Made by a program: the position numbers and the translations under genes
Origin: Candidatus Iainarchaeum sp.
GTDB lineage: Archaea > Iainarchaeota > Iainarchaeia > Iainarchaeales > JAGVWC01
NCBI GenBank assembly: GCA_018304465.1
Contig: JAGVWC010000010.1
Location: forward strand, 1 to 64,000
Length of the DNA stretch: 64,000 bases
Direction of reading: 5' to 3'
Notes under the pieces: model-generated
What the model was told of the DNA's origin: nothing
Databases searched by the model: none
The model's input: only the letters and a program-made list of their open reading frames with translations
Part shown: one piece after another, positions 30,251-40,065 of the stretch
Layout of the letters: the number at the start of each line of letters is the position of its first letter
Numbering within the stretch: the stretch's first letter is position 1

Positions 30251-30697
30251 CTACGGGGATTTGGGTTTGGAATTAAACACCCGCGCCGAAATTTCGCGGT
30301 CCAATTCCGGCGAAGACACCTTGGGTTTTAGGATTCCTTTGGCCACCAACGCGTCGCGCATGGCCACGATTTCGATTTCGGCGTTGTTTCGAAACTCGGT
30401 TAATCGCTCGATTTTCCGCAAAAAATCCGCCAAATCAAACCGCTGCTGCAAGGCATCGAGCGGAATCTGGGACAAAATCGTTTCGGTGCGCGTCACCCGC
30501 TCGTTTAACAAACCGATTTTATGGTTGATCGCAAGCAAATTCGCCGCCGCCACATCCGGGTCCTGCAGCACGGTCATGGAAGCGGCATAATCCCCCGAAG
30601 AACGACGCGGCTTGGTCAAAATCAAAACCGCGTTTCCGACACCGAAAACCCCGACGATTCCAAGCAAAGACCACAAAACAACGTCCACGAAGACCAC
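30251..30697 (-). CDS. membrane-anchored coiled-coil protein
   Basis: N-terminal TM then heptad-like region. Confidence 0.55.
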   Translation of the reverse strand: MVFVDVVLWSLLGIVGVFGVGNAVLILTKPRRSSGDYAASMTVLQDPDVAAANLLAINHKIGLLNERVTRTETILSQIPLDALQQRFDLADFLRKIERLTEFRNNAEIEIVAMRDALVAKGILKPKVSSPELDREISARVFNSKPKSP

Positions 30698-30792
30698 TCA
30701 AAAAAAACGGTTTCAAACACCTTAAAAAAAAACCGGTTGTCCATGGGCTTAAAAAGCCTGCAGGGGACAAAAATAGTATCGGGAGAAACCAC

Positions 30793-31878
30793 ATGACCAA
30801 AACCAACCAAACGAATACGATCAAGACGCGCATTGGCACCAAAACCGAACCGGGTTTTTGGGTTCAATCCATGCCCATCTACATCGGAGTAATGCTTTTG
30901 ATCGTCGGACTGCTTGCGGGATTCGGACTACGCGCCGCTTTTTTCGAAGCCCCCGTGATCACGAACCCGGATCAAAACAACGACACGAACCAAACCAACT
31001 CCATCGAAGTCAAGGTATTCACCGACCAAACCTGCGCCATCTGCAACGAAACCACTTCGTTTGAATTATTGCTTCAAAAACGCGGCGTTGCCTATACCCG
31101 CACCAGCATTGACATTTCAAACCCCCAAAACCGCGCCACATTCGATTCCTTGGATGCCAACACCGTTCCCACGGTCAGCGTCAACGCGGCCGACTTGAAG
31201 AAAAAAGACGCCGCATTGGAAGCCACTCTTTCGCGCCAATTCAAAACCAAAAACGGCCAATTGATCATGGAAGAAATCGAATTGTACGCCGTCACCAAAC
31301 CCGATTATCCGATCCCCGTGAAATTCGTGCAAAATCCTTCGCCTGCCGCGTGCGTGACCGCTCAAACCCCCTTGGTGTGGGAATTCGGAGACTTCCTGTG
31401 CCCCGAATGCTACGATACTTTGCCGCAAGTCGTTCAACTCGAAAGCGATTTTAACAACCAAATCCAATACGATTTCAAACACATGATTTATTTCGGACAA
31501 GACACCGATTCCGAACGGGTCGCGAACTCCGCAGAATGCGCCCGCGACCAAAACAAATTCACCCAATACAAAAAAACCATTTTCGAACAATTCTTCGGAC
31601 TCAATTTTCCCAGTTGGGATCCGGCACGCCAACTGGTGGCCGCCACCCAAGCCCAGATTCCCGACCAAAACCAATTCAAAACCTGCATTGACTCGAACCA
31701 ACACTTCGACAAAGTAAACCGCACCAACGGAACCGACATCACAATCGCGCGCCAATTCAAAGTCGCGATGGTTCCGGCGTTTTTGATCGACTGCCAATAC
31801 CTCGTCTTGCGCCCCGCAAACATCGCGAACACGCTTTGCGGTTTGCACCCCGCGCTTGCCGCCTGTGACAACCAATGA
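30793..31878 (+). CDS. membrane-anchored tandem thioredoxin-fold protein (glutaredoxin-like + DsbA-like)
   Basis: TM, then VFTDQTCAICNE (CxxC), then WEFGDFLCPECYDTLP (CPEC). Confidence 0.75.
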   Translation: MTKTNQTNTIKTRIGTKTEPGFWVQSMPIYIGVMLLIVGLLAGFGLRAAFFEAPVITNPDQNNDTNQTNSIEVKVFTDQTCAICNETTSFELLLQKRGVAYTRTSIDISNPQNRATFDSLDANTVPTVSVNAADLKKKDAALEATLSRQFKTKNGQLIMEEIELYAVTKPDYPIPVKFVQNPSPAACVTAQTPLVWEFGDFLCPECYDTLPQVVQLESDFNNQIQYDFKHMIYFGQDTDSERVANSAECARDQNKFTQYKKTIFEQFFGLNFPSWDPARQLVAATQAQIPDQNQFKTCIDSNQHFDKVNRTNGTDITIARQFKVAMVPAFLIDCQYLVLRPANIANTLCGLHPALAACDNQ

Positions 31879-32423
31879 AAACCAAAGACGCGATCCTGTT
31901 CCTCACTGGATTACTCATCGGCGCAACCCTCAGCGTTTTTTTCGCGCCCCAATTCACCGGTTTTACCACGGGCCCCGGAACAAACCCCGAAAACATATCG
32001 GTTTTTTTCTGTCCAACGGATCCTTGCGCCGAAGAACTCATTTTTCGCATCAATTCCGCGCAATCCTCGGTGGACATCGCGATTTATTCCTTCACCTTAG
32101 ACGAAATCTCGGACGCGTTAATCGACGCCAAACAACGCGGCGTGAAAGTCCGCGTATTGTTTGACGAAGGCGAATCCAAAAGCCAGTATTCCGAAGACGA
32201 AAAACTCGCGGCCAACCAAATTTCCATCAAAAGATTCGAAAAAACCCGGGGCTTGATGCACAACAAATTCGCGATCATCGACCAACACACCGTGATCACG
32301 GGATCCTACAATTACAGCCAAAACGCGACCCAATACAACAACGAAAACCTCATCGCGATCAAAAACACCCGAATTGCCAGCCAATACCAAACGGCTTTCG
32401 AATTCCTCTGGAATCAGAGCTGA
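31875..32423 (+). CDS. phospholipase D-like (Nuc-type) protein
   Basis: SAQSSVDIAIYSFTLDEISDALIDAKQRGVKVRVLFDE; MHNKFAIIDQHTVITGSYNYSQNA (HxK motif). Confidence 0.88.
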   Translation: MKTKDAILFLTGLLIGATLSVFFAPQFTGFTTGPGTNPENISVFFCPTDPCAEELIFRINSAQSSVDIAIYSFTLDEISDALIDAKQRGVKVRVLFDEGESKSQYSEDEKLAANQISIKRFEKTRGLMHNKFAIIDQHTVITGSYNYSQNATQYNNENLIAIKNTRIASQYQTAFEFLWNQS

Positions 32424-32427
32424 AAAA

Positions 32428-33045
32428 ATGAACAACAAAATTTTTGAACAACTCAAAATCACTTCTTTGGAAGGAATTTATCCGATCGGCGAAGACTCGG
32501 AACTGCTTTCAAGCGCACTATTCATCCCCAAAAACGCGTCGTGCCTGGATCTTGGCTGTGGCACCGGCATCCAAGGAATCACCATGGCAAAGCAAGGCGC
32601 AAAAAAAATCACGTTCGGTGACATCAATCCAAACGCCCTAGAAAACGCCCGCATCAACGTTTTGCAAAACCACGTCAAAACCCGGGTTTCGTTCGTGCAA
32701 ACCGACGTGTTCTCGAATGTATCCGAATCCTTTGACGTCATCGCATTTAATCCGCCGTATGTTCCAAGCGACGACATCCAATGGATCGAAACCGACGGCG
32801 GAAAAAAAGGACGGAAAATCCTCGATCGGTTCCTTGAAACCGTTTCCGATCATCTTTCTCCCGCGGGAGAGGTATTTTTTTTGCAAACCAGTTTGAACGG
32901 AACAAAAAAAACCGAGGAAATCCTTCGAAAAAAAGGTTTTCGATTTGAAATCATCTGCCGACAAAAACTGTTCTTTGAAGAACTCCTGGTTTTTCACGCC
33001 CAAAAAAACCCAAAACCGGCTGATATTCGAAAACAAAAAAAATAA
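32428..33045 (+). CDS. HemK/PrmC-like N5-glutamine methyltransferase
   Basis: CLDLGCGTGIQGITMA; FDVIAFNPPYVPSDD. Confidence 0.85.
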   Translation: MNNKIFEQLKITSLEGIYPIGEDSELLSSALFIPKNASCLDLGCGTGIQGITMAKQGAKKITFGDINPNALENARINVLQNHVKTRVSFVQTDVFSNVSESFDVIAFNPPYVPSDDIQWIETDGGKKGRKILDRFLETVSDHLSPAGEVFFLQTSLNGTKKTEEILRKKGFRFEIICRQKLFFEELLVFHAQKNPKPADIRKQKK

Positions 33046-33083
33046 ATAGTTCTTCTTCCTTTGGCCCCATAGGTGACCAAAAC

Positions 33084-33539
33084 ATGCAAAACCAAAAAAT
33101 TTTCCTCGTCTTGATGGCGTTGTTCATCGGCTTGGCCGGATGCACCCAGCCTCCCGCCCCGATGGATGACACCAATTTCCAAAACGAACCCGATCAAAAC
33201 CAGGCCATCGTTGGAAACGATCGGGATTCCCACGGCTGTATTCCATCCGCCGGATACAGTTGGTGCGAAGCCAAACAAAAATGCCTGCGTTCATGGGAAG
33301 AACCCTGCGAAGAAAACAACGCCATGACCGAACAAACCGCCCGCGAAATCGCCCAAAACAGTTCCGCGTGCCAACAATACTTGTCAGCGGATGCCAACGC
33401 GACCTATAACGAAACCACTGCCACCTGGTGGTTTGACCTTGACATTATCCAAAAAGGTTGTTCGCCCGCTTGCGTGGTATTCGAATCGGACGAAAACGCG
33501 GAAATCAACTGGCGCTGCACGGGACTCGTTTCCCCGTAA
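33084..33539 (+). CDS. lipoprotein-like secreted protein
   Basis: Signal FLVLMALFIGLAGC lipobox; Cys-rich. Confidence 0.65.
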   Translation: MQNQKIFLVLMALFIGLAGCTQPPAPMDDTNFQNEPDQNQAIVGNDRDSHGCIPSAGYSWCEAKQKCLRSWEEPCEENNAMTEQTAREIAQNSSACQQYLSADANATYNETTATWWFDLDIIQKGCSPACVVFESDENAEINWRCTGLVSP

Positions 33540-33629
33540 AAAAAAACCGGTTGATTTTCTTTTTTTTTAAAATCCCACCTTCGAAAACGAATCTGAGGTA
33601 TTTTAATCGTTTTTGGGGCTAATCCCCAT

Positions 33630-34769
33630 ATGCCGATTAATGCCGGATACGAGTTTGAGAACGCCAAACGAAAATACGAAGAAGCCCAAACCCCCGAAGC
33701 CAAACTCGCGGCTTTGCAAGAAATGTACACCACGGTACCAAAACACAAAGGCACCGAAAACATCCGCGCGGAATTATCCAAAAAAATCGCGTTAATGAAA
33801 CGCGAAATCGAAAAACAAGCCGAACAAAAATCAAAACGCGGCGGGGGAGAAAGTCTCGCCGTCAAAAAAGAAGGCTGTGCCCAAATCGTTCTCATCGGGT
33901 TTCCCAACAGCGGAAAAAGCACCTGCCTCAAAAACCTCACCAACGCCGACGTCGAAGTATCCGCGTTTCCTTTCACGACCGTCAAACCCCAAATCGGAAT
34001 GATGATGATCGAAGGCGCCAAAGTCCAGCTCGTCGAAGTACCCGCGCTCATCGAAGGAAGCAGTCAAGGCAAAGCCAACGGACCCCAATTGCTCTCCGTG
34101 ATCCGCACCGCGGACGCGGTCGTCCTGGTTCTAGACGCGGACAACGCAAAAAACGAATTCGAAATCCTTCTAAAAGAACTCGAACAAGCCGGCATTCACT
34201 TAAACCGCCATCGCCCCAAAATCATCATCAAAACCGGGGACACCAAAGGAATTTCCATCGGCGGAAAACAATTCTTAAAAATTCCCCAGGACGAACTCGT
34301 CGAATTTCTGAAAAACCACGGCATGCACAATGCTTCCGTGATCATCGAAGAAGAAATCAACAACTTGGCCCAAGTATTCGAAGCCCAAGACGAACGCCTC
34401 GTGTACCAGAAAGCCTTCGCGATCCTGAATTTCAAGGGAAACACCCCCCGGCCCATCGACGGAATCCGGTTTCCCACATTCCCGGTGTCAAACGAAAAAG
34501 AATTCGGACAATTAAAACCCGAATTTTTCGGTTTGCTTGAAATGGTGCGCGTGTACACCAAACGCCCCGGACAAAAACCCGACACCGATTCGCCGCTTGT
34601 GCTCAAAAAAGGAAGCACGATCATGGATCTCGCCGGACACCTGCACAAAGACTTCGCCAAATACCTCAAACACGCCAAATTATTCGGAAAAAACGCCAAA
34701 TTCGAAGGCCAACGCATCCAACAAGACTACGATTTGCACGACGGCGACATCGTCGAAATACAGTCGTAA
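33630..34769 (+). CDS. OBG/DRG-family GTPase with C-terminal TGS domain
   Basis: IVLIGFPNSGKSTCLKNLTNADVEVSAFPFTTVKPQIG; TGS-like tail KGSTIMDLAGHLHKDFAKYLKHAKLFG. Confidence 0.9.
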   Translation: MPINAGYEFENAKRKYEEAQTPEAKLAALQEMYTTVPKHKGTENIRAELSKKIALMKREIEKQAEQKSKRGGGESLAVKKEGCAQIVLIGFPNSGKSTCLKNLTNADVEVSAFPFTTVKPQIGMMMIEGAKVQLVEVPALIEGSSQGKANGPQLLSVIRTADAVVLVLDADNAKNEFEILLKELEQAGIHLNRHRPKIIIKTGDTKGISIGGKQFLKIPQDELVEFLKNHGMHNASVIIEEEINNLAQVFEAQDERLVYQKAFAILNFKGNTPRPIDGIRFPTFPVSNEKEFGQLKPEFFGLLEMVRVYTKRPGQKPDTDSPLVLKKGSTIMDLAGHLHKDFAKYLKHAKLFGKNAKFEGQRIQQDYDLHDGDIVEIQS

Positions 34770-34813
34770 AACGCGAATTCACAAGTTTTTTATAGCACTA
34801 TTGTGATATACTA

Positions 34814-36586
34814 ATGACATTAATGAAACAATATATTGGAATTCTGGCCATTTTGTTTTTTCTTTTGACAAGCATTGTTCCCGTGAGCGCCCAGGTTTCC
34901 TGCGGAAACCATTCCTGTGAACCCGGAGAAAACTCCTGCACCTGCACGCAAGACTGCGGAAGCTGCGAATCCTACTCCAACCAATTCTTTGACTACAAAT
35001 GCGTCGAAACCATCTGTAAACAATTACCCAAAAGCGGCGTGTGTGGAAACAACGTGTGCGAAGAACAATTCAGCGAAGACTACGGAAACTGTCCCCAGGA
35101 CTGCGAACCCAAAACACTCGAAATCGAAATCATTTCTCCCAAACCCAATGATTCTTTTGCCCGAAACGGAAAAGGAACCCTTGAAATCAAAATCACGGCC
35201 AACGGCCGCGACATTCCCGGTGCCCAAGTATCCGCCGTACAGCCTTTTCGCAACATTCAACTCGTCAACACCCTGTTCTCTAACGAATACAAAGGCGAAT
35301 TTCAAATTCCAGCCGACATTGCCCCCAATTCCTACGACGTTGAAATATCCGCGTCGTTTCGAAAAGCCATCGGAAAAACCACGCTCCCGATTACCATTGA
35401 ACCGCGTTTAAACACCACCTTTTCTGTGCAACCCAAAACCCTATTGGGCGACACGTTACTCATCAGCGGTACCATTCAAAACGGATCCGCTCCCGTATCC
35501 ACCCCCATTACAATCAAAATCCTGGATACCGAACGAAAAAGCCTATTCAACCAAACCGTTTCATCGCAAGCGGATGGATCGTTTCAAATCCAATTCAAAA
35601 CCAGTTTAAACGACCTCCCCGGCAACTGGCTGATCACGGGAAACGGAACCGACGATTACAACAACGCCATTTCAGTCGAAGGAACCACCACGATGGTCAC
35701 CCCCCAATCCCAACGCCAACTCGCCATCACCACGTACCTGGACCAAAACGCGTCGGTTTCACGCGGAACCCAACTAACCATCATCGCGCAAGTCACGGAC
35801 TCAAATATTCCGACCACCGACGCAAACCTCGTGCTCGTTTCCCCCAGCCAACAAACCATTCCATTCCAACTGGCTCCCGACGGGAACTACACCTTGTTCT
35901 ACACGATTCCCAGCAACCTGCCGTTTGGAAAAAACACGTTTCACTTACAAGCCACAAAAATCGGAATCATTCCACTGGAAGGACAACTACCGCTTGAAAT
36001 CACCATTATCCCCACCCTGTTTTCAATTCAACTCGTCAAACCCCAAACCACGTTTTTTTCGATCGGAGACAACGTCGAGTTCCGCGTATTCGCGCAATAC
36101 GAATCCGGAGAACCGGTGCTTGATGCCAACACCTCGCTTTTGGTCAACCAACTTGAAATCCCCCTGCAAGCCCAAGGCGGCGGATACTACAGCGGAAACT
36201 ATACCGCGCAAGAACAAGACGCCGGCGAACTACGCCTGAAAATCACGTCGACAGACGGATTCAACCAAACCGCAAGCGCGGACACCAAACTCAACATCTA
36301 CGGATACGGAACCAATTACTATCTGACCCGCTACGGCGCCATTGGCCTTGGTGCCCTCGCCCTATTGATCGTGGGATACTTTGTCGCTGCCAGATTCGCA
36401 ACCAAACGATTCGACCAAACCAAAGCCAAAAAACGCGCCGAACAAATCATCGAACTCGAAAAAGACCTGCAATCCAAATACTTTGAAAAAGGAAGCATCC
36501 AAAAATCAGATTACGAAAGCCAAATGCTTGATTACGAAGACGAATTGAAAAAAATAAAAGAACAACTTGGACGTGCACCCAAATGA
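34814..36586 (+). CDS. secreted/membrane protein with Cys-rich repeats, Ig-like domains and C-terminal TM + coiled coil
   Basis: Signal peptide; CGNHSCEPGENSCTCTQDCGSC, CGNNVCEEQFSEDYGNCPQDC; TM near YGAIGLGALALLIVGYFVAARF. Confidence 0.7.
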   Translation: MTLMKQYIGILAILFFLLTSIVPVSAQVSCGNHSCEPGENSCTCTQDCGSCESYSNQFFDYKCVETICKQLPKSGVCGNNVCEEQFSEDYGNCPQDCEPKTLEIEIISPKPNDSFARNGKGTLEIKITANGRDIPGAQVSAVQPFRNIQLVNTLFSNEYKGEFQIPADIAPNSYDVEISASFRKAIGKTTLPITIEPRLNTTFSVQPKTLLGDTLLISGTIQNGSAPVSTPITIKILDTERKSLFNQTVSSQADGSFQIQFKTSLNDLPGNWLITGNGTDDYNNAISVEGTTTMVTPQSQRQLAITTYLDQNASVSRGTQLTIIAQVTDSNIPTTDANLVLVSPSQQTIPFQLAPDGNYTLFYTIPSNLPFGKNTFHLQATKIGIIPLEGQLPLEITIIPTLFSIQLVKPQTTFFSIGDNVEFRVFAQYESGEPVLDANTSLLVNQLEIPLQAQGGGYYSGNYTAQEQDAGELRLKITSTDGFNQTASADTKLNIYGYGTNYYLTRYGAIGLGALALLIVGYFVAARFATKRFDQTKAKKRAEQIIELEKDLQSKYFEKGSIQKSDYESQMLDYEDELKKIKEQLGRAPK

Positions 36587-37758
36587 AACAACCCCTCGTA
36601 CTCGCTTTGTTCCTGCTGTTATTGATCGGAAGCGTTTTCGGAGCAACAATCCAGCTTGACAAAACCACCGTCCAAAAAGGCGAAACCGTTTTCATCAACG
36701 GAACCTGCGTAACCGCATTCGAACTCGAGATCCGACAAAACAACCGACACATTCAAACCGAACCCGTTCCGTGTTCGGCCGGTGGATTCCAAATCGAAAA
36801 AAAAATCCCGCTGTGGTTTCCAAGCGGAGAAACCCAAGTAGTGGCCCTTGAATCCGGAAGAGAAAACACGCAAACCATCCAAATCAACCCCAGCCGCGAA
36901 AGCGGATTCTTGTCTTTAACCACCCTAAGCCCCACAACGACCGCGATTGAACGCCAAAACACGATTTCCTTCAAAGTCCAAATCCAAGACGGAGTATCCC
37001 TGCTGACCAACGCTATGGTCCAAATCTGGGACCTAAACGGCAAGCAGGTGCCCCTCGTTCACACCCAAGAAGGAATCTACGAAGCCGCATTTGCGATTCC
37101 GTACAATGCCGCATTGGAAACCCATTCGTTTGTCATCACCGCGGTCACGGCGGATGAAAACGCCGGCGGCGAACGAACCCTTGTTATGGAAGTCACACCC
37201 GCCAACATCCAGATTCAGCTGACCCAACCCAACCTCAACAGCATTCCCTCCGCGACCGAAGTGGAATTCGTGGCCAATGCCACGTACGCGGACGGCTCAG
37301 CGCTCCACAACCCAAAACTCGAAGTGGTCCTTGCCGAAACACTTCCCATGGCCCAAACCAATCCCACGACGTTTTCAACGAAAACCGTTTTCACGTCGAA
37401 CGCCGTTGGCAGCGGAACCTTTTTCATCTTCGCCCAAGACGACGCGAACAACACCAAAACCCAAACCTTCGAATACTCGGTGACCCCAACCTTGCAATTA
37501 CAACTGATTCGCTACGCGCCCTACATTCTTGGCCTTGGCCTCTTTTTGGTCCTCGTATGGATCTTCATCATCCCCAAAATCCGCGGAAAAAAAAGTAAAG
37601 CGTCTTTAGAACAGCGAAAAAACCAAATCGAAAAAGAACTGACGGAACTGCAAACCCAATACTTCGAACAAAACGCGATTTCCAAAGAACAGTTCACCAA
37701 ACGCTCCGCGGTACTCGAAAAAGAACTCGCAGAAACAGGCAAAAAATTAAAAACATAG
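36583..37758 (+). CDS. membrane protein with Ig-like domains and C-terminal TM + coiled coil, paralogue of upstream gene
   Basis: 4-nt overlap; signal peptide; tail QRKNQIEKELTELQTQYFEQNAISKEQF resembles the upstream tail. Confidence 0.7.
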   Translation: MKQPLVLALFLLLLIGSVFGATIQLDKTTVQKGETVFINGTCVTAFELEIRQNNRHIQTEPVPCSAGGFQIEKKIPLWFPSGETQVVALESGRENTQTIQINPSRESGFLSLTTLSPTTTAIERQNTISFKVQIQDGVSLLTNAMVQIWDLNGKQVPLVHTQEGIYEAAFAIPYNAALETHSFVITAVTADENAGGERTLVMEVTPANIQIQLTQPNLNSIPSATEVEFVANATYADGSALHNPKLEVVLAETLPMAQTNPTTFSTKTVFTSNAVGSGTFFIFAQDDANNTKTQTFEYSVTPTLQLQLIRYAPYILGLGLFLVLVWIFIIPKIRGKKSKASLEQRKNQIEKELTELQTQYFEQNAISKEQFTKRSAVLEKELAETGKKLKT

Positions 37759-37782
37759 AACCCCTAATTAAAGCGACCGGGG

Positions 37783-38718
37783 ATGAAGACCATGGAAACG
37801 CAAAACAAGAAAAAAGCACTCGCCAAAACGCCCAACCAGCTGGACGCCGCCATCGAAATGCTTGAAAACATGAAGAAAAAAAGCGACACCAAAAACATCA
37901 ACCCCGTTTCCCTGCCGCTACCCGGGACCAACCTTGAAACCACACCCGTAGGAATAGAAGGCGAAATCAAACCCGAAAAAACCAAAATCGAAAAAAAATT
38001 CGAAATTCTCCCCGTAAACGTTGACCGGTTCGACTTGCTGCTCCAAGACGGCGGAATCGAACGCGGACTCACCATTCTCATTTCCGGCGGTGCCGGAACA
38101 GGCAAAACCACGTTTTGCGTCCAATCCTTATACTACAACGCCTTGGCGGGACAACGCGGCGTATACATTTCTTTCGAAGAAGATCCCGAAAACATCAAAC
38201 ACCACATGAAAAAAAATTACGGATGGGACCTATATGAACTTGAAAAAAAAGGACTGCTTGCGTTCATCAAATTCGATCCCGTAAAAATCGCGCGACAAGT
38301 CGAAGAAGTCCTCGTTCAGGAATCCGGAATGCTGCGCATCAAAATTCAAAATCTCGTGCTCCCCATTCAACCCGACCGCATCGTCATCGACTCCATTTCC
38401 GCGCTCGCCATCGAATTCGAAAGCGACAAAAACTTCCGAAAATACCTCAAAGAACTCTTTCACATGCTCGAAAAATACAATTCCCTCAACTTCATCATCG
38501 GAGAAACCGAACAAAACCCGCAAACCTATTCGCGCAGCGGAGTCGAAGAATTCCTCGGCGACGGCGTCATCGTATTCTACAACCTCAAAATCGCGGGCGT
38601 TCGAAAAAACGCGCTTGAAATCCTCAAACTTCGAAGCGGAAAACACGTCAAAGAAATGATTCCATACGCGCTCGACGAAAAAGGAATCGAAATTTACTAC
38701 AAACAAAAATACGACTAA
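37783..38718 (+). CDS. KaiC-like RecA-superfamily ATPase
   Basis: DLLLQDGGIERGLTILISGGAGTGKTTFCVQSLYYNALAGQRGVYISFEEDPENIKHHM. Confidence 0.85.
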   Translation: MKTMETQNKKKALAKTPNQLDAAIEMLENMKKKSDTKNINPVSLPLPGTNLETTPVGIEGEIKPEKTKIEKKFEILPVNVDRFDLLLQDGGIERGLTILISGGAGTGKTTFCVQSLYYNALAGQRGVYISFEEDPENIKHHMKKNYGWDLYELEKKGLLAFIKFDPVKIARQVEEVLVQESGMLRIKIQNLVLPIQPDRIVIDSISALAIEFESDKNFRKYLKELFHMLEKYNSLNFIIGETEQNPQTYSRSGVEEFLGDGVIVFYNLKIAGVRKNALEILKLRSGKHVKEMIPYALDEKGIEIYYKQKYD

Positions 38719-38775
38719 ACCCTTTGTCAGACCCTCTTAAACGCTTTTCTATAAACAAATACCATTGAGTCCCTT

Positions 38776-40041
38776 ATGAGACCCCGCTCGATTTTCCAGC
38801 GCTTGACCGAAGGCGTCAAAATCGTTGCCGACACCATTATCCGGCTTTTTACGGACGCGGAACTCGCGACGGTAGCCGTCAAAAACCTTCGCAACCAAAA
38901 AATGCGCAGAAACCTCACATTACTCGGAATCGTCATCGGAATATCGTCGATCGTCGCGTTGCTCTTGCTTGGCACCGGACTTAACAACGCGATCACGAAA
39001 CAATTCGAAAGCCTCGGACTCAACACGATTCAAATCCAAGCCGGCGAAGACTTTTCATCCGCCGTATTCTCCCGCATGCGCACCCATGACGCCGAACTCA
39101 TCGAACGCATACCGCACGTGGAACACGTAATCGCGTTTTACGAAGGCTCCGGCGTCGCCAAAAACAAAAACAGCGAAGCCAGCGTATTCCTCATCGGCGT
39201 CGAACCCAAAGACTATCCCTACCTTGAAAAAATGGGGTACGTTTCGCTTGCCGAAGGACGCTACTTAAACGAAAACGACGCCACCGGACTCGTCGTATAC
39301 CAGAATTTCGTAGACGACGCTTTTGACCAACCCATCGGATTACGACAAAACATCACGATCAACGGCAAAAAATTCAAAATCGTTGGAATATCCAAACCAA
39401 CCGACGTCGCGTTTGGCGCAACCGGAATTACCAACATGGTGTACACAAGCGCCGAAGCCATGAAAACCCACTTCAACGAAAAAAATCCCACCGAACTCAT
39501 AGTCAATGTTTCAAGCAAAGAAAAAGTACCCGAAACCGCGGCCAGAATCGAAAAAGAACTGGAACGCGACCACAAAGAAAAAGACTTTACGGTCAACACC
39601 ATGGAAAATTTATTGGCGCAAGTGTTTTCCATCATCGGCGCGGTTCAATTCTTCGTGCTTGCGATCGCCGCGATATCGTTACTGGTTGGCGGCATCGGCA
39701 TCATGAACACCATGTTCATGGCCGTCACCGAACGCACCAGCGAAATCGGAACCATGAAAGCCATGGGCGGAACCGACGCGCTTATCCGCAGCTTGTTTCT
39801 GGCCGAAGCCGGCATCATCGGATTCATCGGCGGCGTCCTGGGTATCCTCGTTGGATACCTGCTGGCAATGCTGGTCGGCGTCATCGCGGACCAATCCGGT
39901 TTTCCCCTGCCGATTTCATTCGAACCCGGCATCATCCTGTTCGCGTTGTTTTTCTCGTTGTTTGTCGGAATACTCTCAGGGCTTGCTCCCGCCGAAAAAG
40001 CCATTCGCTTGGACCCCGTTGAGGCGATTCGATATGAATAA
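38776..40041 (+). CDS. MacB/FtsX-type ABC transporter permease
   Basis: NLRNQKMRRNLTLLGIVIGISSIVALLLLGTGLNNAI; GGIGIMNTMFMAVTERTSEIGTMKAMGG. Confidence 0.9.
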   Translation: MRPRSIFQRLTEGVKIVADTIIRLFTDAELATVAVKNLRNQKMRRNLTLLGIVIGISSIVALLLLGTGLNNAITKQFESLGLNTIQIQAGEDFSSAVFSRMRTHDAELIERIPHVEHVIAFYEGSGVAKNKNSEASVFLIGVEPKDYPYLEKMGYVSLAEGRYLNENDATGLVVYQNFVDDAFDQPIGLRQNITINGKKFKIVGISKPTDVAFGATGITNMVYTSAEAMKTHFNEKNPTELIVNVSSKEKVPETAARIEKELERDHKEKDFTVNTMENLLAQVFSIIGAVQFFVLAIAAISLLVGGIGIMNTMFMAVTERTSEIGTMKAMGGTDALIRSLFLAEAGIIGFIGGVLGILVGYLLAMLVGVIADQSGFPLPISFEPGIILFALFFSLFVGILSGLAPAEKAIRLDPVEAIRYE

Positions 40042-40065
40042 AACCCACGGAGACGATGCGTTTCC

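Noticed and set aside
31117-31875. 252-aa minus-strand ORF opposite the thioredoxin-fold gene
   Set aside because: Antisense to a CDS with clear CxxC motifs and signal anchor.
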